A stretch of DNA of 64,000 nt from Mesorhizobium sp. AR02 (GCF_024746835.1 NZ_CP080531.1:806001-870000), one strand, 5' to 3'; positions 9,177 to 18,163 are shown, counted from the stretch's first letter. Numbers and translations are program-made. The notes: generated by a model not told the origin, from the sequence alone.

Positions 9177-10061
9177 CTATCCCTTGACCGCGCCGGCGGC
9201 GATGCCGCGCACGAAATAACGACCTGAAAGAAAGTAGACCACCAGCGTCGGAATGGCGGTGATGACGGCGGCAGCCATGTTGACGTTGGGCGATACCGAG
9301 CCGCGGGCGTTGTTGACGATGTTGGTCAGTTGCACCGTCATCGGCAGATTGTCGTTACCGGCAAAGATCAGGCCGAGCAGATAGTCGTTCCAGATGCCGG
9401 TGAACTGCAGGATCGCCACGACGACGAGGATGTTGGTCGAAATCGGCAGGATGACCGACCAGAATGTCCTCAGGAAACTGGCGCCTTCCATGCGGGCCGC
9501 CCGGCTGATCTCGTCGGGCACCCCGACATAGAAATTGCGGAACAAAAGCGTCGTATAGGGCAGGCCGTAGACCACATGCACCAGGACGATGCCCGCATAG
9601 GTGCGGAACAGCCCCATGCTGCTCAGGATCTTGACCGTGGGGTAGAGCATGGCCTGGTAAGGGATGAACAAGCCTATGGTGACCAAAAGCATGATCAAAT
9701 TGGCGCGCCGCGATTTCCATTGCGCCAGGGCATAGCCGTTGAGCGCACCCACCAGGGTGGAGATCGCAACGCTCGGCACCGCGATCTTGATCGAATTCCA
9801 CAGCCCGGGGCGAACCCCGCCGCATTCGAGCCCGGTGCAGGCGCTTTTCCAGGCCGTGATCCAGGCATCGAAAGTCGGCCTGACCGGCAGAGCGAGGAGA
9901 TTGCCCTGCCGGATCTCCTCCAGCGGCTTGAGCGAATTGCTGATGATCAGGAGCAGGGGCAGCAGAAAGAACGCCGCTGACACGATGAGAAACGCGTAGA
10001 GGCCGAAGCGCGCCACGCGCGGCCCGAACACCGGTCTGTCGACATGAACGGCGTGGCTCAT
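9177..10061 (-). CDS. CUT1 sugar ABC permease (MalG type)
   Basis: A 294-residue inner-membrane permease with six predicted hydrophobic segments, the first at about residues 20-42. The EAA loop that docks the ATPase reads as DEISRAARMEGASFLRTFW. The C-terminus YFLSGRYFVRGIAAGAVKG is typical of MalG/LacG-type permeases. Its start at 10061 overlaps the upstream permease stop in an ATGA arrangement, so translation is coupled. A longer frame exists upstream but contains the other permease in a shifted frame and was rejected. Confidence 0.92.
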   Translation of the reverse strand: MSHAVHVDRPVFGPRVARFGLYAFLIVSAAFFLLPLLLIISNSLKPLEEIRQGNLLALPVRPTFDAWITAWKSACTGLECGGVRPGLWNSIKIAVPSVAISTLVGALNGYALAQWKSRRANLIMLLVTIGLFIPYQAMLYPTVKILSSMGLFRTYAGIVLVHVVYGLPYTTLLFRNFYVGVPDEISRAARMEGASFLRTFWSVILPISTNILVVVAILQFTGIWNDYLLGLIFAGNDNLPMTVQLTNIVNNARGSVSPNVNMAAAVITAIPTLVVYFLSGRYFVRGIAAGAVKG

Positions 10062-10933
10062 ATCCGCTTCCTGAATTCGCTGTAGAAGTAGGGCGCCAGC
10101 ATCACCAGCGAGATCAGCAGCATGACGATCGAGGCCGCCGAGGCCAGGCCCAGATTGACGCGGGCGAAGTAGAAATCGACGGCGAACTTTGCCGGCATTT
10201 CCGTGGCAATGCCGGGTCCGCCCTTGGTCATGGCGATGACCAGATCGTAACCGCGGATGACCTCGGACATGAGCAGCACGACGCAGGATGCAATCACCGG
10301 CCGCATGCCGGGAAAGATCACCTGCAGATAGGCGCGCCAGAGCGGAACGCCTTCCATGCGGATCGCCTTCCACAGATCATTGTCGACGCCGCGCAGACCG
10401 GCCAGGATGATGACCATGACCAGGCCCGTCGAATGCCAGATGCTGGCAATGACAAGCGTGTAGATGGCGCGGTCGGGATTGGTCAGCCAATCGAAAGTGA
10501 AGCTTTCCCAGCCTGCGCTTCGCATCAGGCCCTGCAGACCGTTCACCGGGTCGAGCACCCATCGCCACGACAGTCCGGTCACGATCAGCGACACGGCAAG
10601 CGGGTAGAGAAAGATGGTCCGAAACAGCGATTCAGCCTGGATGCGGCGATCCGCGAAGATGGCGAGCAGCGCGCCGAAACAAAGGGTTCCGAGGATGAAC
10701 AGGACACCGAAGATCACCATGTTCATGCACGACACGAGCCAGCGATAATTGGTGAACAGCTTGATGTACTGATCGAAGCCGATCAGCTCATAGCTGGGCA
10801 TCAGCGTCGACCGCGTCATCGACATATAGAAGGTCCAGAGGATCGACCCGTAGAAGAATATGGCGACCACGCCGAAGAACACGGCAACCGTGACATCCGG
10901 CTTGAAACTCTGCCGATGCAGCCAGGTCCTCAT
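10058..10933 (-). CDS. CUT1 sugar ABC permease (MalF type)
   Basis: A 291-residue permease, partner of the MalG-type protein with which it overlaps by 4 bases. Hydrophobic segments begin at residues 14-38, and the coupling loop reads as LWKAIRMEGVPLWRAYLQV. The N-terminal segment with FYMSMTRSTLMPSYE is typical of the shorter MalF-type subunits that lack the large periplasmic loop of E. coli MalF. It follows the binding-protein gene after 122 bases that include a strong hairpin, an arrangement that often lowers permease expression relative to the binding protein. Confidence 0.92.
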   Translation of the reverse strand: MRTWLHRQSFKPDVTVAVFFGVVAIFFYGSILWTFYMSMTRSTLMPSYELIGFDQYIKLFTNYRWLVSCMNMVIFGVLFILGTLCFGALLAIFADRRIQAESLFRTIFLYPLAVSLIVTGLSWRWVLDPVNGLQGLMRSAGWESFTFDWLTNPDRAIYTLVIASIWHSTGLVMVIILAGLRGVDNDLWKAIRMEGVPLWRAYLQVIFPGMRPVIASCVVLLMSEVIRGYDLVIAMTKGGPGIATEMPAKFAVDFYFARVNLGLASAASIVMLLISLVMLAPYFYSEFRKRI

Positions 10934-11021
10934 TCTGCCTCCAGACCGCGCATCGATGGCAGGGCCGCGCTCATAAACCCATTCCTCTCAGCACCTTCCA
11001 TTCCCCGATTACAGCGGCTGT

Positions 11022-11047
11022 GCCGGGTCGCGAGTTCGCGGCCCGGC
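11022..11047 (-). terminator. Intercistronic hairpin between binding-protein and permease genes
   Basis: A 12-base stem with a 2-base loop, arms GCCGGGTCGCGA and TCGCGGCCCGGC with one mispair. It lies just past the stop of the binding-protein gene and has no T tract, so it more likely protects the upstream mRNA or attenuates transcription than fully ends it. Confidence 0.55.
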
Positions 11048-11055
11048 TCACCTTA

Positions 11056-12291
11056 CTATTCGCTCTGCAGGATTTTCGAGAAGCTCTCGACCGCGGCTTG
11101 CGTCGTCATCGACTTGTCGGTCCAGAACTGGGTGGCAAGGTCGGTCACCTGCCCGTTCAGGTCGCCTGCCAGCGCATCATAGGCCGCCTGCACCGCGGCA
11201 CCCGGCGTGGCGAGCGTCTTGGCGCCAAGCTGCGCGCAGATATCGAGCTTTGTCGTGTCCACGTCGGTGCGGGACGGCACCGAGCCCTTGACCTCAGCAA
11301 TCTGCTCCTCCACCGCGGGGTCCATAACCGACTGGGCAAGCAGGGTCTGGCCCTTGATGCGGTCCTCATCCTTGTTCACCGGGAAGGCGAAGACATCGAT
11401 GAGGATCGCGTAGCTCGGCTTTTCGGCGGGCGTGAGGAAACAGCCGAAATCCTTGCCGGCAACCTTACCAGCGGCGAGGAACTCGCCGCGTGCCCAGTCG
11501 CCCATGAACTGGAAGCCGGCCTTGCCGGTGACGACGAGGTTGGTGGTGTCGTTCCAGGAGCGGCCCGGGCTGGCGGGGTCGGCATAGGTCGATACCTTGC
11601 GGAAGGTGTCGAAGGCCTTCGCCAGGACCGGCGACTTGAGCGCTTCTGGCGAGCGCTTCACGATCAGCTCGTTCCAATAGTCGGGGCCGCCGATCGCAAG
11701 GATCGAGCTGAACAGGATGCCGACTTCCTGCCAGGGTTCGCCGCCGACAGCTATGCCGATGCGGCCGGACGCCTTGATCTTGTCGGCCGCCGCGAAGAGG
11801 TCGTCGAAGGTCTTGGGCTGCTCGATCTTCAGTTCGTCCAGGAGGGGCTTGGAGTACCAGACCCAGTTCTGCGCATGGATGCCGACGGGCAGCGCAACGA
11901 GGTGGTCACCGACGTTGAGCTTGCTCCACACGAGCGGCGACATCACCTTCTGCCAACCTTCCTTGGCGGCGAGATCGTCGAAATCGCGAAGCTGGCCGGA
12001 AGCGGCAAGGTCGCGCAAGGCAGAGTTCGGCGTCATCAGGATGGCGGAGGGCGGTTCGCCGCCGGCAATGCGGCTTGTGGCGGCCGCAAGGGCTGCGTCG
12101 AAGTCGGCCGATGGACTGTCGATCCACTTGCCGCCCTTCGACTTGAAGGCATTGGCCACCGTGTTCATCGCCTTGGATTCACTGGAGCTCGTCCAGTAGT
12201 GCTGCACGTCGACGGTTTGCGCCAGCGCGGCATTGGAACCGGCGAGCAGGCCGAGTGCGGATAGCGTGAAAGTAAAGCGTCTTAAGTTCAT
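11056..12291 (-). CDS. CUT1 sugar ABC substrate-binding protein
   Basis: A 411-residue periplasmic binding protein. It begins with a typical signal peptide (MNLRRFTF, a hydrophobic core, cleavage after NAALAQ at about residue 25). The mature start VDVQHYWTSSSESKAM and the FQFMGDWARGEF segment are typical of extracellular binding proteins family 1 for sugars such as glucosides. It is the receptor for the two permeases and ATPase downstream. Its ligand is unknown, but the two GH3 genes on either side of the transporter suggest a beta-glycoside. It lies 100 bases after the second GH3 gene. Confidence 0.93.
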   Translation of the reverse strand: MNLRRFTFTLSALGLLAGSNAALAQTVDVQHYWTSSSESKAMNTVANAFKSKGGKWIDSPSADFDAALAAATSRIAGGEPPSAILMTPNSALRDLAASGQLRDFDDLAAKEGWQKVMSPLVWSKLNVGDHLVALPVGIHAQNWVWYSKPLLDELKIEQPKTFDDLFAAADKIKASGRIGIAVGGEPWQEVGILFSSILAIGGPDYWNELIVKRSPEALKSPVLAKAFDTFRKVSTYADPASPGRSWNDTTNLVVTGKAGFQFMGDWARGEFLAAGKVAGKDFGCFLTPAEKPSYAILIDVFAFPVNKDEDRIKGQTLLAQSVMDPAVEEQIAEVKGSVPSRTDVDTTKLDICAQLGAKTLATPGAAVQAAYDALAGDLNGQVTDLATQFWTDKSMTTQAAVESFSKILQSE

Positions 12292-12322
12292 CTCAGTTCC
12301 CCTGATGCTTTGTTGATCTCAA

Positions 12323-12341
12323 GCCCCGGGACGTCCGGGGC
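12323..12341 (-). terminator. Short hairpin between GH3 and binding-protein genes
   Basis: A perfect 7-base stem (GCCCCGG / CCGGGGC) with a 5-base loop in the 100-base spacer between the GH3 gene at 12392-14758 and the binding-protein gene. It has no T run; it is a possible processing or attenuation element and may also be chance in GC-rich DNA. Confidence 0.35.
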
Positions 12342-12391
12342 GGCGGTCCGGTCACCGTGTTCGGTCAGCGTCGAACGGCGCCGTCATCACG

Positions 12392-14758
12392 TCATGCTGC
12401 CTTGCTGACCGTCTCTGCGATCTCCTTGTTGAGACTGTCGAGAAATGCCGCCATCGTGGCTTTGGAGATCTTTTCGCCGGCCACCCAGGACACGGTCTTG
12501 TAGATCCCCAGGAAGGAGCTGGCGCAGTACTCCATCATCCTTGCGGCCTCTTCGTCGTCGAGATCGAGCTGTGCCTTGAGGAAGTCGCGGAAGCGGCGAC
12601 GGGCGAAATCCTGCTCCAGCACGAGGAAAGGCTGGCTCTCCACGTCGAGGATCGTCGACGGCAGCGCCGGCGCGTCCACCGTGACCGTCTTCTCCAGACG
12701 AATGTCGCGCGAAGATGCCCCGACCTCGAAGTCTATCTGGCCCGCATCGAGGAGCCATTGCCGATAGGCAGGGTCGTAGTAGCGCAGATCGCTGCTCTCG
12801 ACCGTCACCTCGACGCGCCTGGTCTCGCCGGGCTGCAGCTCGACCTTGGCAAAGCCCTTGAGCTCACGGATGGGCCGCGTCAGCCGGGGACTGTGCGGCC
12901 GCGCATAGACCTGGGCGATTTCCTTGCCGGCGAAGCTGCCGGTGTTCGTGATGTCGAAGGCTATGCGGATCGTGCCCGAACCATCGATGCGGTCGGTGCT
13001 GGTGGCGATGTTGGAATACTCGAACGTCGAATAGCTGAGCCCGAAGCCGAATGGAAACAGCGGGGCAAGCCTGCGCTTGTCATAGTGGCGGTAGCCGACA
13101 TGGATGCCTTCGCTGTAGACATGGCGGCCGTTCTCGCCGGGATAGCTGAGATAGCCGGGGATGTCCTCCATCTGCACCGGGAACGTCACCGTCAGCTTGC
13201 CGCAGGGGTTTTGCCGGCCGAACAGGACATCGGCAATGGCCTTGCCCATGCCCTGCCCGCCGAAGAAGGCAGCAACCACGGCCTGAACGCTGTCGATCCA
13301 CGGCATGGCGACCGCATCCGGAGCAAACAGGATGACGACGATCCTGCCATTGCGCTTGCCGAGACGCGCGATCAGTTCGTCTTGTCCGGCGTGAAGGTCG
13401 AGATGGGTGCGGTCGGAGCCCTCGCCGTCATAGCCGACCTCGGTATTGCCGAAGAACAGCACCACATCGGCGGCATCGACAGCCGCGAGAGCCAATTGTT
13501 CGGACGCGCTGCCGGCTTCAAAATCGGCAACGGCATGGAAGCTGACCGCGGCGCCGGGAGCAAGCTTGCGGATTTCATCCAGCGGAATATCCACTTCGGT
13601 CGGACGTGTCGTCGCGCAGCCGGAACCCTGGATGACCGGCTCGGCGGCAGCCGCGCCGACCACGGCGATCTTGCCGACGTTTGCCGCATCGACCGGCAGG
13701 ATCGCCATCTCGTTTTTCAGCAGCACGATCGATTCCGCCGCCATGCGCCGCGACAGCGCGTGGTGCTTCCTGAAGTCGGCCTCGGCGTTCGGCCTGATGG
13801 CGTTGCGTGCCGAGCGAACAAGCTTGAGGACGCGCAGGCAGGATCGGTCGAGCGCTTCCATCGGCACCCGGCCGTCCTTGACCGCGTCGATCAAGTCCTG
13901 CTTGCGCGCGCCGCTTTCCGGCATGTCGAGATCATTGCCGGCATTGATCGAGGCGGGACGATCCTTGATCCCGTGCCAGCCGGAAACGACAACGCCGTCG
14001 TAACCCCACTCGTCGCGCAGCACCTCGGTCAGCAGCCAGTGGTTCTCGGCCGTCTGGACGTCATTCAGCCGGTTGTAGGAGCTCATCACCGTCCAGGGAT
14101 TGCCCTTGCGGATGGCCCGCTCAAAGCCCGCGAGATAAATCTCGCGCAAGGCGCGCTCATCGACGACGGAGCTCATCGTCGTGCGCTGGACTTCCGAATT
14201 GTTGCAGGCGAAGTGTTTTAGCGAGGCACCGACGCCGTTCTGCTGCAGACCGTTGATGACGGCCGCGGCGATCTCGCCGCTCAACACCGGATCTTCGGAA
14301 TAATATTCGTAGCTTCGGCCGGCGAGCGGCGTGCGCCGGATGTTGATGCCGGGACCGAGCAGAATGTTGACGCCGAAAGCCTGGCATTCGGCAGCCAGCG
14401 CCTCACCAAGCGCATGGGCCAGACCAACATCCCACGAGCACGCCAGTGAAGAGCCGTTTGGAAAGCAGGTTGCCGGACGGGTGGAGCCGAATGCGCTTTC
14501 GACATCAGTCGAAAGATCCGTGTTGACGACACCGAGGAACGCGGCGAGTTGCCCGTCGTCGTCCTGCATGCCGTCGATCTGATCGATCGAATAGCGCACC
14601 CCATAGGTGCCGTCCGTCATCAGCAATTCGGGTATGTTGAGGCGATAGTTGGTCGCGGTGCGCCACAATCCGTGACCGCTGACCGCGGCGACTTTCTCTT
14701 CGACGGTCATTTCCGCGACGAGGGCACTGAGTTGCCTATCGGAAACATTCCAGCTCAT
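12392..14758 (-). CDS. Glycoside hydrolase family 3 paralogue with nucleophile Asp replaced by Gly
   Basis: A 788-residue GH3 protein parallel along its whole length to the enzyme at 5649-8024 (same TDGTYGVRYS, INIRRTP, KHFACNNSE, DGEGSDR, fibronectin-III and C-terminal segments). The nucleophile motif reads VVVSGWHG instead of SDWHG: residue 260 is Gly, codon GGC at 13979-13981. All other motifs are kept, including the expected acid/base Glu, and the frame is open throughout, so the protein is maintained. Loss of the Asp should abolish normal double-displacement hydrolysis; in engineered enzymes this exact change makes glycosynthases. It may bind sugars, transfer glycosyl groups, or be decaying. 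It is the probable first gene of the sugar operon, divergent from the AraC gene. Confidence 0.9.
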   Translation of the reverse strand: MSWNVSDRQLSALVAEMTVEEKVAAVSGHGLWRTATNYRLNIPELLMTDGTYGVRYSIDQIDGMQDDDGQLAAFLGVVNTDLSTDVESAFGSTRPATCFPNGSSLACSWDVGLAHALGEALAAECQAFGVNILLGPGINIRRTPLAGRSYEYYSEDPVLSGEIAAAVINGLQQNGVGASLKHFACNNSEVQRTTMSSVVDERALREIYLAGFERAIRKGNPWTVMSSYNRLNDVQTAENHWLLTEVLRDEWGYDGVVVSGWHGIKDRPASINAGNDLDMPESGARKQDLIDAVKDGRVPMEALDRSCLRVLKLVRSARNAIRPNAEADFRKHHALSRRMAAESIVLLKNEMAILPVDAANVGKIAVVGAAAAEPVIQGSGCATTRPTEVDIPLDEIRKLAPGAAVSFHAVADFEAGSASEQLALAAVDAADVVLFFGNTEVGYDGEGSDRTHLDLHAGQDELIARLGKRNGRIVVILFAPDAVAMPWIDSVQAVVAAFFGGQGMGKAIADVLFGRQNPCGKLTVTFPVQMEDIPGYLSYPGENGRHVYSEGIHVGYRHYDKRRLAPLFPFGFGLSYSTFEYSNIATSTDRIDGSGTIRIAFDITNTGSFAGKEIAQVYARPHSPRLTRPIRELKGFAKVELQPGETRRVEVTVESSDLRYYDPAYRQWLLDAGQIDFEVGASSRDIRLEKTVTVDAPALPSTILDVESQPFLVLEQDFARRRFRDFLKAQLDLDDEEAARMMEYCASSFLGIYKTVSWVAGEKISKATMAAFLDSLNKEIAETVSKAA

Positions 14759-14892
14759 GCACGTTTCATCCGCTTTGCCATGCGCCGCAGGCTCGCCGCC
14801 CACGAATTGCCGGGCAGCGCCTGAGCGTCCGATCTCTTCCAGGACGACGATTTGATGACATCCGGCGGGGCGCAAATCTAGCCGCGAAACTT

Positions 14893-14905
14893 GTACTGGA
14901 AGTAC
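14893..14905. promoter_or_regulatory. Palindrome in the divergent GH3/AraC promoter region
   Basis: GTACT-GGA-AGTAC is a perfect 5-base inverted repeat with a 3-base centre, 47 bases ahead of the AraC-type start and 134 bases from the GH3 start. It is a candidate operator for the divergent genes. AraC-type proteins usually bind direct repeats, so the binding protein is uncertain. Confidence 0.35.
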
Positions 14906-14952
14906 GACAGTTTTTGATGCTTACTGAGCGATGCCTTGACGGAGGATGAGAG

Positions 14953-15996
14953 ATGAACATCGCCTATTTGCGGCCCGGTGAGCTGCGCGGCAAGCAGGAT
15001 GCCGGCTTTGAAAGCCATGCCCCCACGGCGACACGGCACTTTTGGGCGTTCGTCCACGGCGCCATAGACGTTCCGTATCACTGGCATCGCGAGATGGAGA
15101 TACTTCTTGTGCTGCGCGGCCGATTTCGACTGGTGGTTGATGGACAGGTCTGCGAGATGAACCAGGACGACGTGATCGTCATCAACTCGGACGTGCCGCA
15201 CAACTCCACGTCGGTCTCACACGATGCGCTGATCTGCGGTGTGCATCTCGACGCCGCCTATTTCGATCGGCTGGGTTTGCCCGGCTTTTCGTCCCGGCAT
15301 TATCTGTGCCGCACCTTCCTGCACGGCCGCTCTTTCATGGACAGGATCGCTCCCATGAAAGCGCTGATGGCGCGGCTGGTGCTCGACCAGACCGGGCATC
15401 CCGAGGAGATGATGGTTCGCGACACAATCGCCAATCTCCTCGCCTGTTTCGTCTACCGCGCGATCCCCTGGGAGGAGCCGGATGGGGGCGCGGCCCAGCT
15501 CCGCTCCGCCAGCCGCAGTCGAATACTCAAGATCATGGACACGGTCGGGGAACAGCAGGACAATCAATCCCTGAGCGAGATCGCGGCTGCCGAAGGTTTG
15601 ACCTTGAGCCACCTTTCGCGCCTGTTCAAACGTCATCTGGGGATAGGCTATCGCGATTATTGCCAGAACCAGCGGCTTGACACCGCCGCGCATGAACTTC
15701 GCATCACCGACCATACGATCAGCGTGATCATGGAGCGCAACAGTTTCGGCAACCCGGCGGTCTTCTACAACAAGTTCAGGGCCCGCTTCGGCTGCAGCCC
15801 CGCCGAGTTTCGGCGTGGGCAGGGGCTGCGCGGCGCAAAGAGCAAACTGACCGAGGAAGACGCGTCCGAGACACTTCGGATACTCACGCACCATGCCGCC
15901 GAAATCGGCAGGGCCGCGGAAGTCTCCGTTGGCATCGGCTTGATGGGGCGCCGGCAGGTCACGCTTCGCGCTCCCTACAATGCAAGCGCTCGCTGA
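14953..15996 (+). CDS. AraC-family transcriptional regulator with N-terminal cupin
   Basis: A 347-residue regulator. The N-terminal cupin-like domain (PYHWHREMEILLVLRGRF, then NQDDVIVINSDVPHN) probably senses a sugar. The two AraC helix-turn-helix units lie at about residues 195-300 (LSEIAAAEGLTLSHLSRLFK and the second unit ending FYNKFRARFGCSPAEFR). A tail of about 50 residues follows the second unit, longer than usual. It is divergent from the sugar operon by 194 bases and so is the likely activator of the GH3/transporter genes. The start has GGAGGATGAG close ahead. Confidence 0.9.
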   Translation: MNIAYLRPGELRGKQDAGFESHAPTATRHFWAFVHGAIDVPYHWHREMEILLVLRGRFRLVVDGQVCEMNQDDVIVINSDVPHNSTSVSHDALICGVHLDAAYFDRLGLPGFSSRHYLCRTFLHGRSFMDRIAPMKALMARLVLDQTGHPEEMMVRDTIANLLACFVYRAIPWEEPDGGAAQLRSASRSRILKIMDTVGEQQDNQSLSEIAAAEGLTLSHLSRLFKRHLGIGYRDYCQNQRLDTAAHELRITDHTISVIMERNSFGNPAVFYNKFRARFGCSPAEFRRGQGLRGAKSKLTEEDASETLRILTHHAAEIGRAAEVSVGIGLMGRRQVTLRAPYNASAR

Positions 15997-16064
15997 GGAC
16001 GCTGGAAGAAGACGCCCCGCGATTGTTCCGTCTCTCGTGCAATTCGGGGTTGCCCCGAGGAGTG

Positions 16065-17336
16065 CTATGACAGCATCGCCCTGGCTGCTTTTTCGCCGAT
16101 CATCATGGACGGCGCATTGGTGTTGCCGCCGATCAGCGTCGGCATGATCGAGGCGTCCGCCACGCGCAGATTGTCGAAGCCGCGCACCTTGAGGCCGGCG
16201 GGATCGACCACCGCCATGGTGTCGTTGCCCATCTTGGCTGTGCCGACCGGGTGATAGACGGTGAGCGCCTCGGCACGCAGATAGGCGAGGATTTCGTCGT
16301 CGGTGATGACATCGGGTCCCGGCAGGATTTCCGGGCCGCGAATATCGGCAAAGACCGGCGAAGCCAGGATCGATCGCGCCAGCTTGATGCCTTCGACAAG
16401 GGTCAGGGCATCCTGTCCGTCACTGAAGAAGCGGTGATCGATCAGCACGTTGCGGCGGGTGCCGTCACGCTCGAGCGTGATTTCGCCGACGCTTCCGGGC
16501 CGCAGCACGCAGGTGTGCACGGCATAGCCGTGGCCATATTCGACGAGCCGGCCGCGATGGCTGCGGTAGCCCGGAACAAAGTGGAATTGGACATCGGGAA
16601 TATCGCCGGCATATCTGGTCTTGGCGAAGCCGCCGGCCTCGACGTAATTGGTCGTCAGCATGCCCTTGCGCCGGACGAAATACTGAAAAGGCGCCGCCAG
16701 CACCGCCGGCAGATTGGCGAGCGACAGGCCGAGCGTCCTGGTGCTGTTCGATCGCATCGTGATCATGCCGTCGACATGGTCGCGCAAATTCTTGCCGACG
16801 CCGGGCACATTCATGACCGGTTCTATCCCCGCCGCCTTCAGCTCCACCCACAGGCTGGATACGGCGTTGGGATCGCGCGGATTGTCGACCAGCAGTTCGC
16901 CCTCGAAGCCGTGATAGGCCGGGTTCTGCGACAGGAGGTTCCGCTCCAGTCTCTTGAACACCGGCAGCACATCGGCATAGGACCACCCCGCGCAGCCAAG
17001 CGCTGCCCACTCATCGTAGTCCTGCGCGGCGCCGCGAATGTAGACCATGGAATTGATCGAACTCGACCCGCCAAGAAGCTTGCCCCGGTTGACCGGTATG
17101 CGGCGGTTGTTGAGCAGCGGCTGCGGCACGCCCTTGTAGCCGTAATCGAAGTTCGGATTGCCGTAGAGCGAGAGGATGCCGGCCGGCACGCGCACCCTTG
17201 TGCGGTCGTCGCTGCCGCCGGCCTCGATGAGGCAGACGCGGTTGGCTGGGTTCGCGCTCAGCCTGTTGGCCAGGACACAACCGGCCGAGCCCGCGCCGAT
17301 GACGATATAGTCGAATTCCGCAGCCTCGATGCTCAT
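16065..17336 (-). CDS. GMC-family oxidoreductase with an internal in-frame deletion
   Basis: A 423-residue GMC flavoprotein (choline dehydrogenase-like); the family is normally about 530 residues. The FAD motif VIGAGSAGCVLANRLS lies near residues 12-27, LLGGSSSINSMVYIRG is the first GMC signature, and the C-terminal YHPVGTAKMG and GGNTNAPSMMIGEKAA give the active-site His and the second catalytic position. Compared with the intact GMC at 59964-61559, about 108 residues are missing at residue ~171 (near base 16825): AAGI is joined directly to EPVMNVPGVGKNL. The lost part holds the second GMC signature and part of the FAD-binding domain, so activity is doubtful. It is 10 bases downstream of an ABC ATPase gene. 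Confidence 0.85.
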   Translation of the reverse strand: MSIEAAEFDYIVIGAGSAGCVLANRLSANPANRVCLIEAGGSDDRTRVRVPAGILSLYGNPNFDYGYKGVPQPLLNNRRIPVNRGKLLGGSSSINSMVYIRGAAQDYDEWAALGCAGWSYADVLPVFKRLERNLLSQNPAYHGFEGELLVDNPRDPNAVSSLWVELKAAGIEPVMNVPGVGKNLRDHVDGMITMRSNSTRTLGLSLANLPAVLAAPFQYFVRRKGMLTTNYVEAGGFAKTRYAGDIPDVQFHFVPGYRSHRGRLVEYGHGYAVHTCVLRPGSVGEITLERDGTRRNVLIDHRFFSDGQDALTLVEGIKLARSILASPVFADIRGPEILPGPDVITDDEILAYLRAEALTVYHPVGTAKMGNDTMAVVDPAGLKVRGFDNLRVADASIMPTLIGGNTNAPSMMIGEKAARAMLS

Positions 17337-17346
17337 GCCATGCCTG

Positions 17347-18150
17347 CTAGTGCTCGTCGTCTTCGTCGTTCTTCAGGAGCTCGAGGATTTCCCGCTTCAT
17401 GGCGATGAAGTTCGGCTCCATGACCAGATCCATGCTGCGCGGACGCGGGAGGCTGACGCGGATTTCCTTCTTGATCTGGCCGGGCCGGCCGGACATGACG
17501 AGCACCCGGTCCGCCAGCAGGATCGCCTCGTCGATGTCGTGCGTGACGAACAGGACCGTTTTCTTGGAATGGTCCCAGATCCTCAGGAGAAGCTTCTGCA
17601 TTGAGTGGCGGGTCTGGCTGTCGAGCGCTCCGAAGGGTTCGTCCATCAGCAGCACCTGCGGATCGTTGGCGAGCGCACGCGCAATCGCCACGCGCTGCTT
17701 CATGCCGCCCGACAGCTGCGAGGGATAATGGTTGGCGAATTTCGCCAGGCCGACCTCATGCAGAAAATGCTCGACGATGGCCCTGCGCTCGGCCGCCGAC
17801 ATGCCCTTGCGCTTGGGACCGTATTCGACGTTCTGCGCCACCGTCAGCCAAGGGAACAGCGTGTAGGCCTGAAACACCATGCCGCGGTCCGGGCCTGGCT
17901 CGGTAACCGGCTTGCCACCGACCGAGATCATGCCGCCGGTGCGCTCCTCGAGGCCGGCGATGAGATAGAGCAGGCTCGACTTGCCGCAGCCGGATGGACC
18001 GACGATCACGCAGAACTCATTGGGCACGACATGGAACGAGATGCCGTCCAGCGCCAGCACCGCGTTGTCGCCTGTGCCGTAGCGCAGGACGACATTGTCG
18101 ATGGCGATGTCGGAACTCTTCGGTTTCGTCGCGAGTGTCAGGGCGTCCAT
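17347..18150 (-). CDS. ABC transporter ATP-binding protein, nitrate/sulfonate/taurine type
   Basis: A 267-residue ATPase of the SsuB/TauB/NrtD kind: Walker A GPSGCGKSS near residue 50, Q-loop VFQAYTLFPWLTV, signature LSGGMKQR, Walker B LLMDEPFGALD and switch His in FVTHDIDEA. Start 18150 gives a normal N-terminus; the longer frame to 18228 overlaps the permease. It lies 13 bases after the permease stop and serves with it and the binding protein at 19128-20117. The C-terminus is very acidic (KNDEDDEH). Confidence 0.92.
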   Translation of the reverse strand: MDALTLATKPKSSDIAIDNVVLRYGTGDNAVLALDGISFHVVPNEFCVIVGPSGCGKSSLLYLIAGLEERTGGMISVGGKPVTEPGPDRGMVFQAYTLFPWLTVAQNVEYGPKRKGMSAAERRAIVEHFLHEVGLAKFANHYPSQLSGGMKQRVAIARALANDPQVLLMDEPFGALDSQTRHSMQKLLLRIWDHSKKTVLFVTHDIDEAILLADRVLVMSGRPGQIKKEIRVSLPRPRSMDLVMEPNFIAMKREILELLKNDEDDEH

Positions 18151-18163
18151 GTCAGCGAATTCC

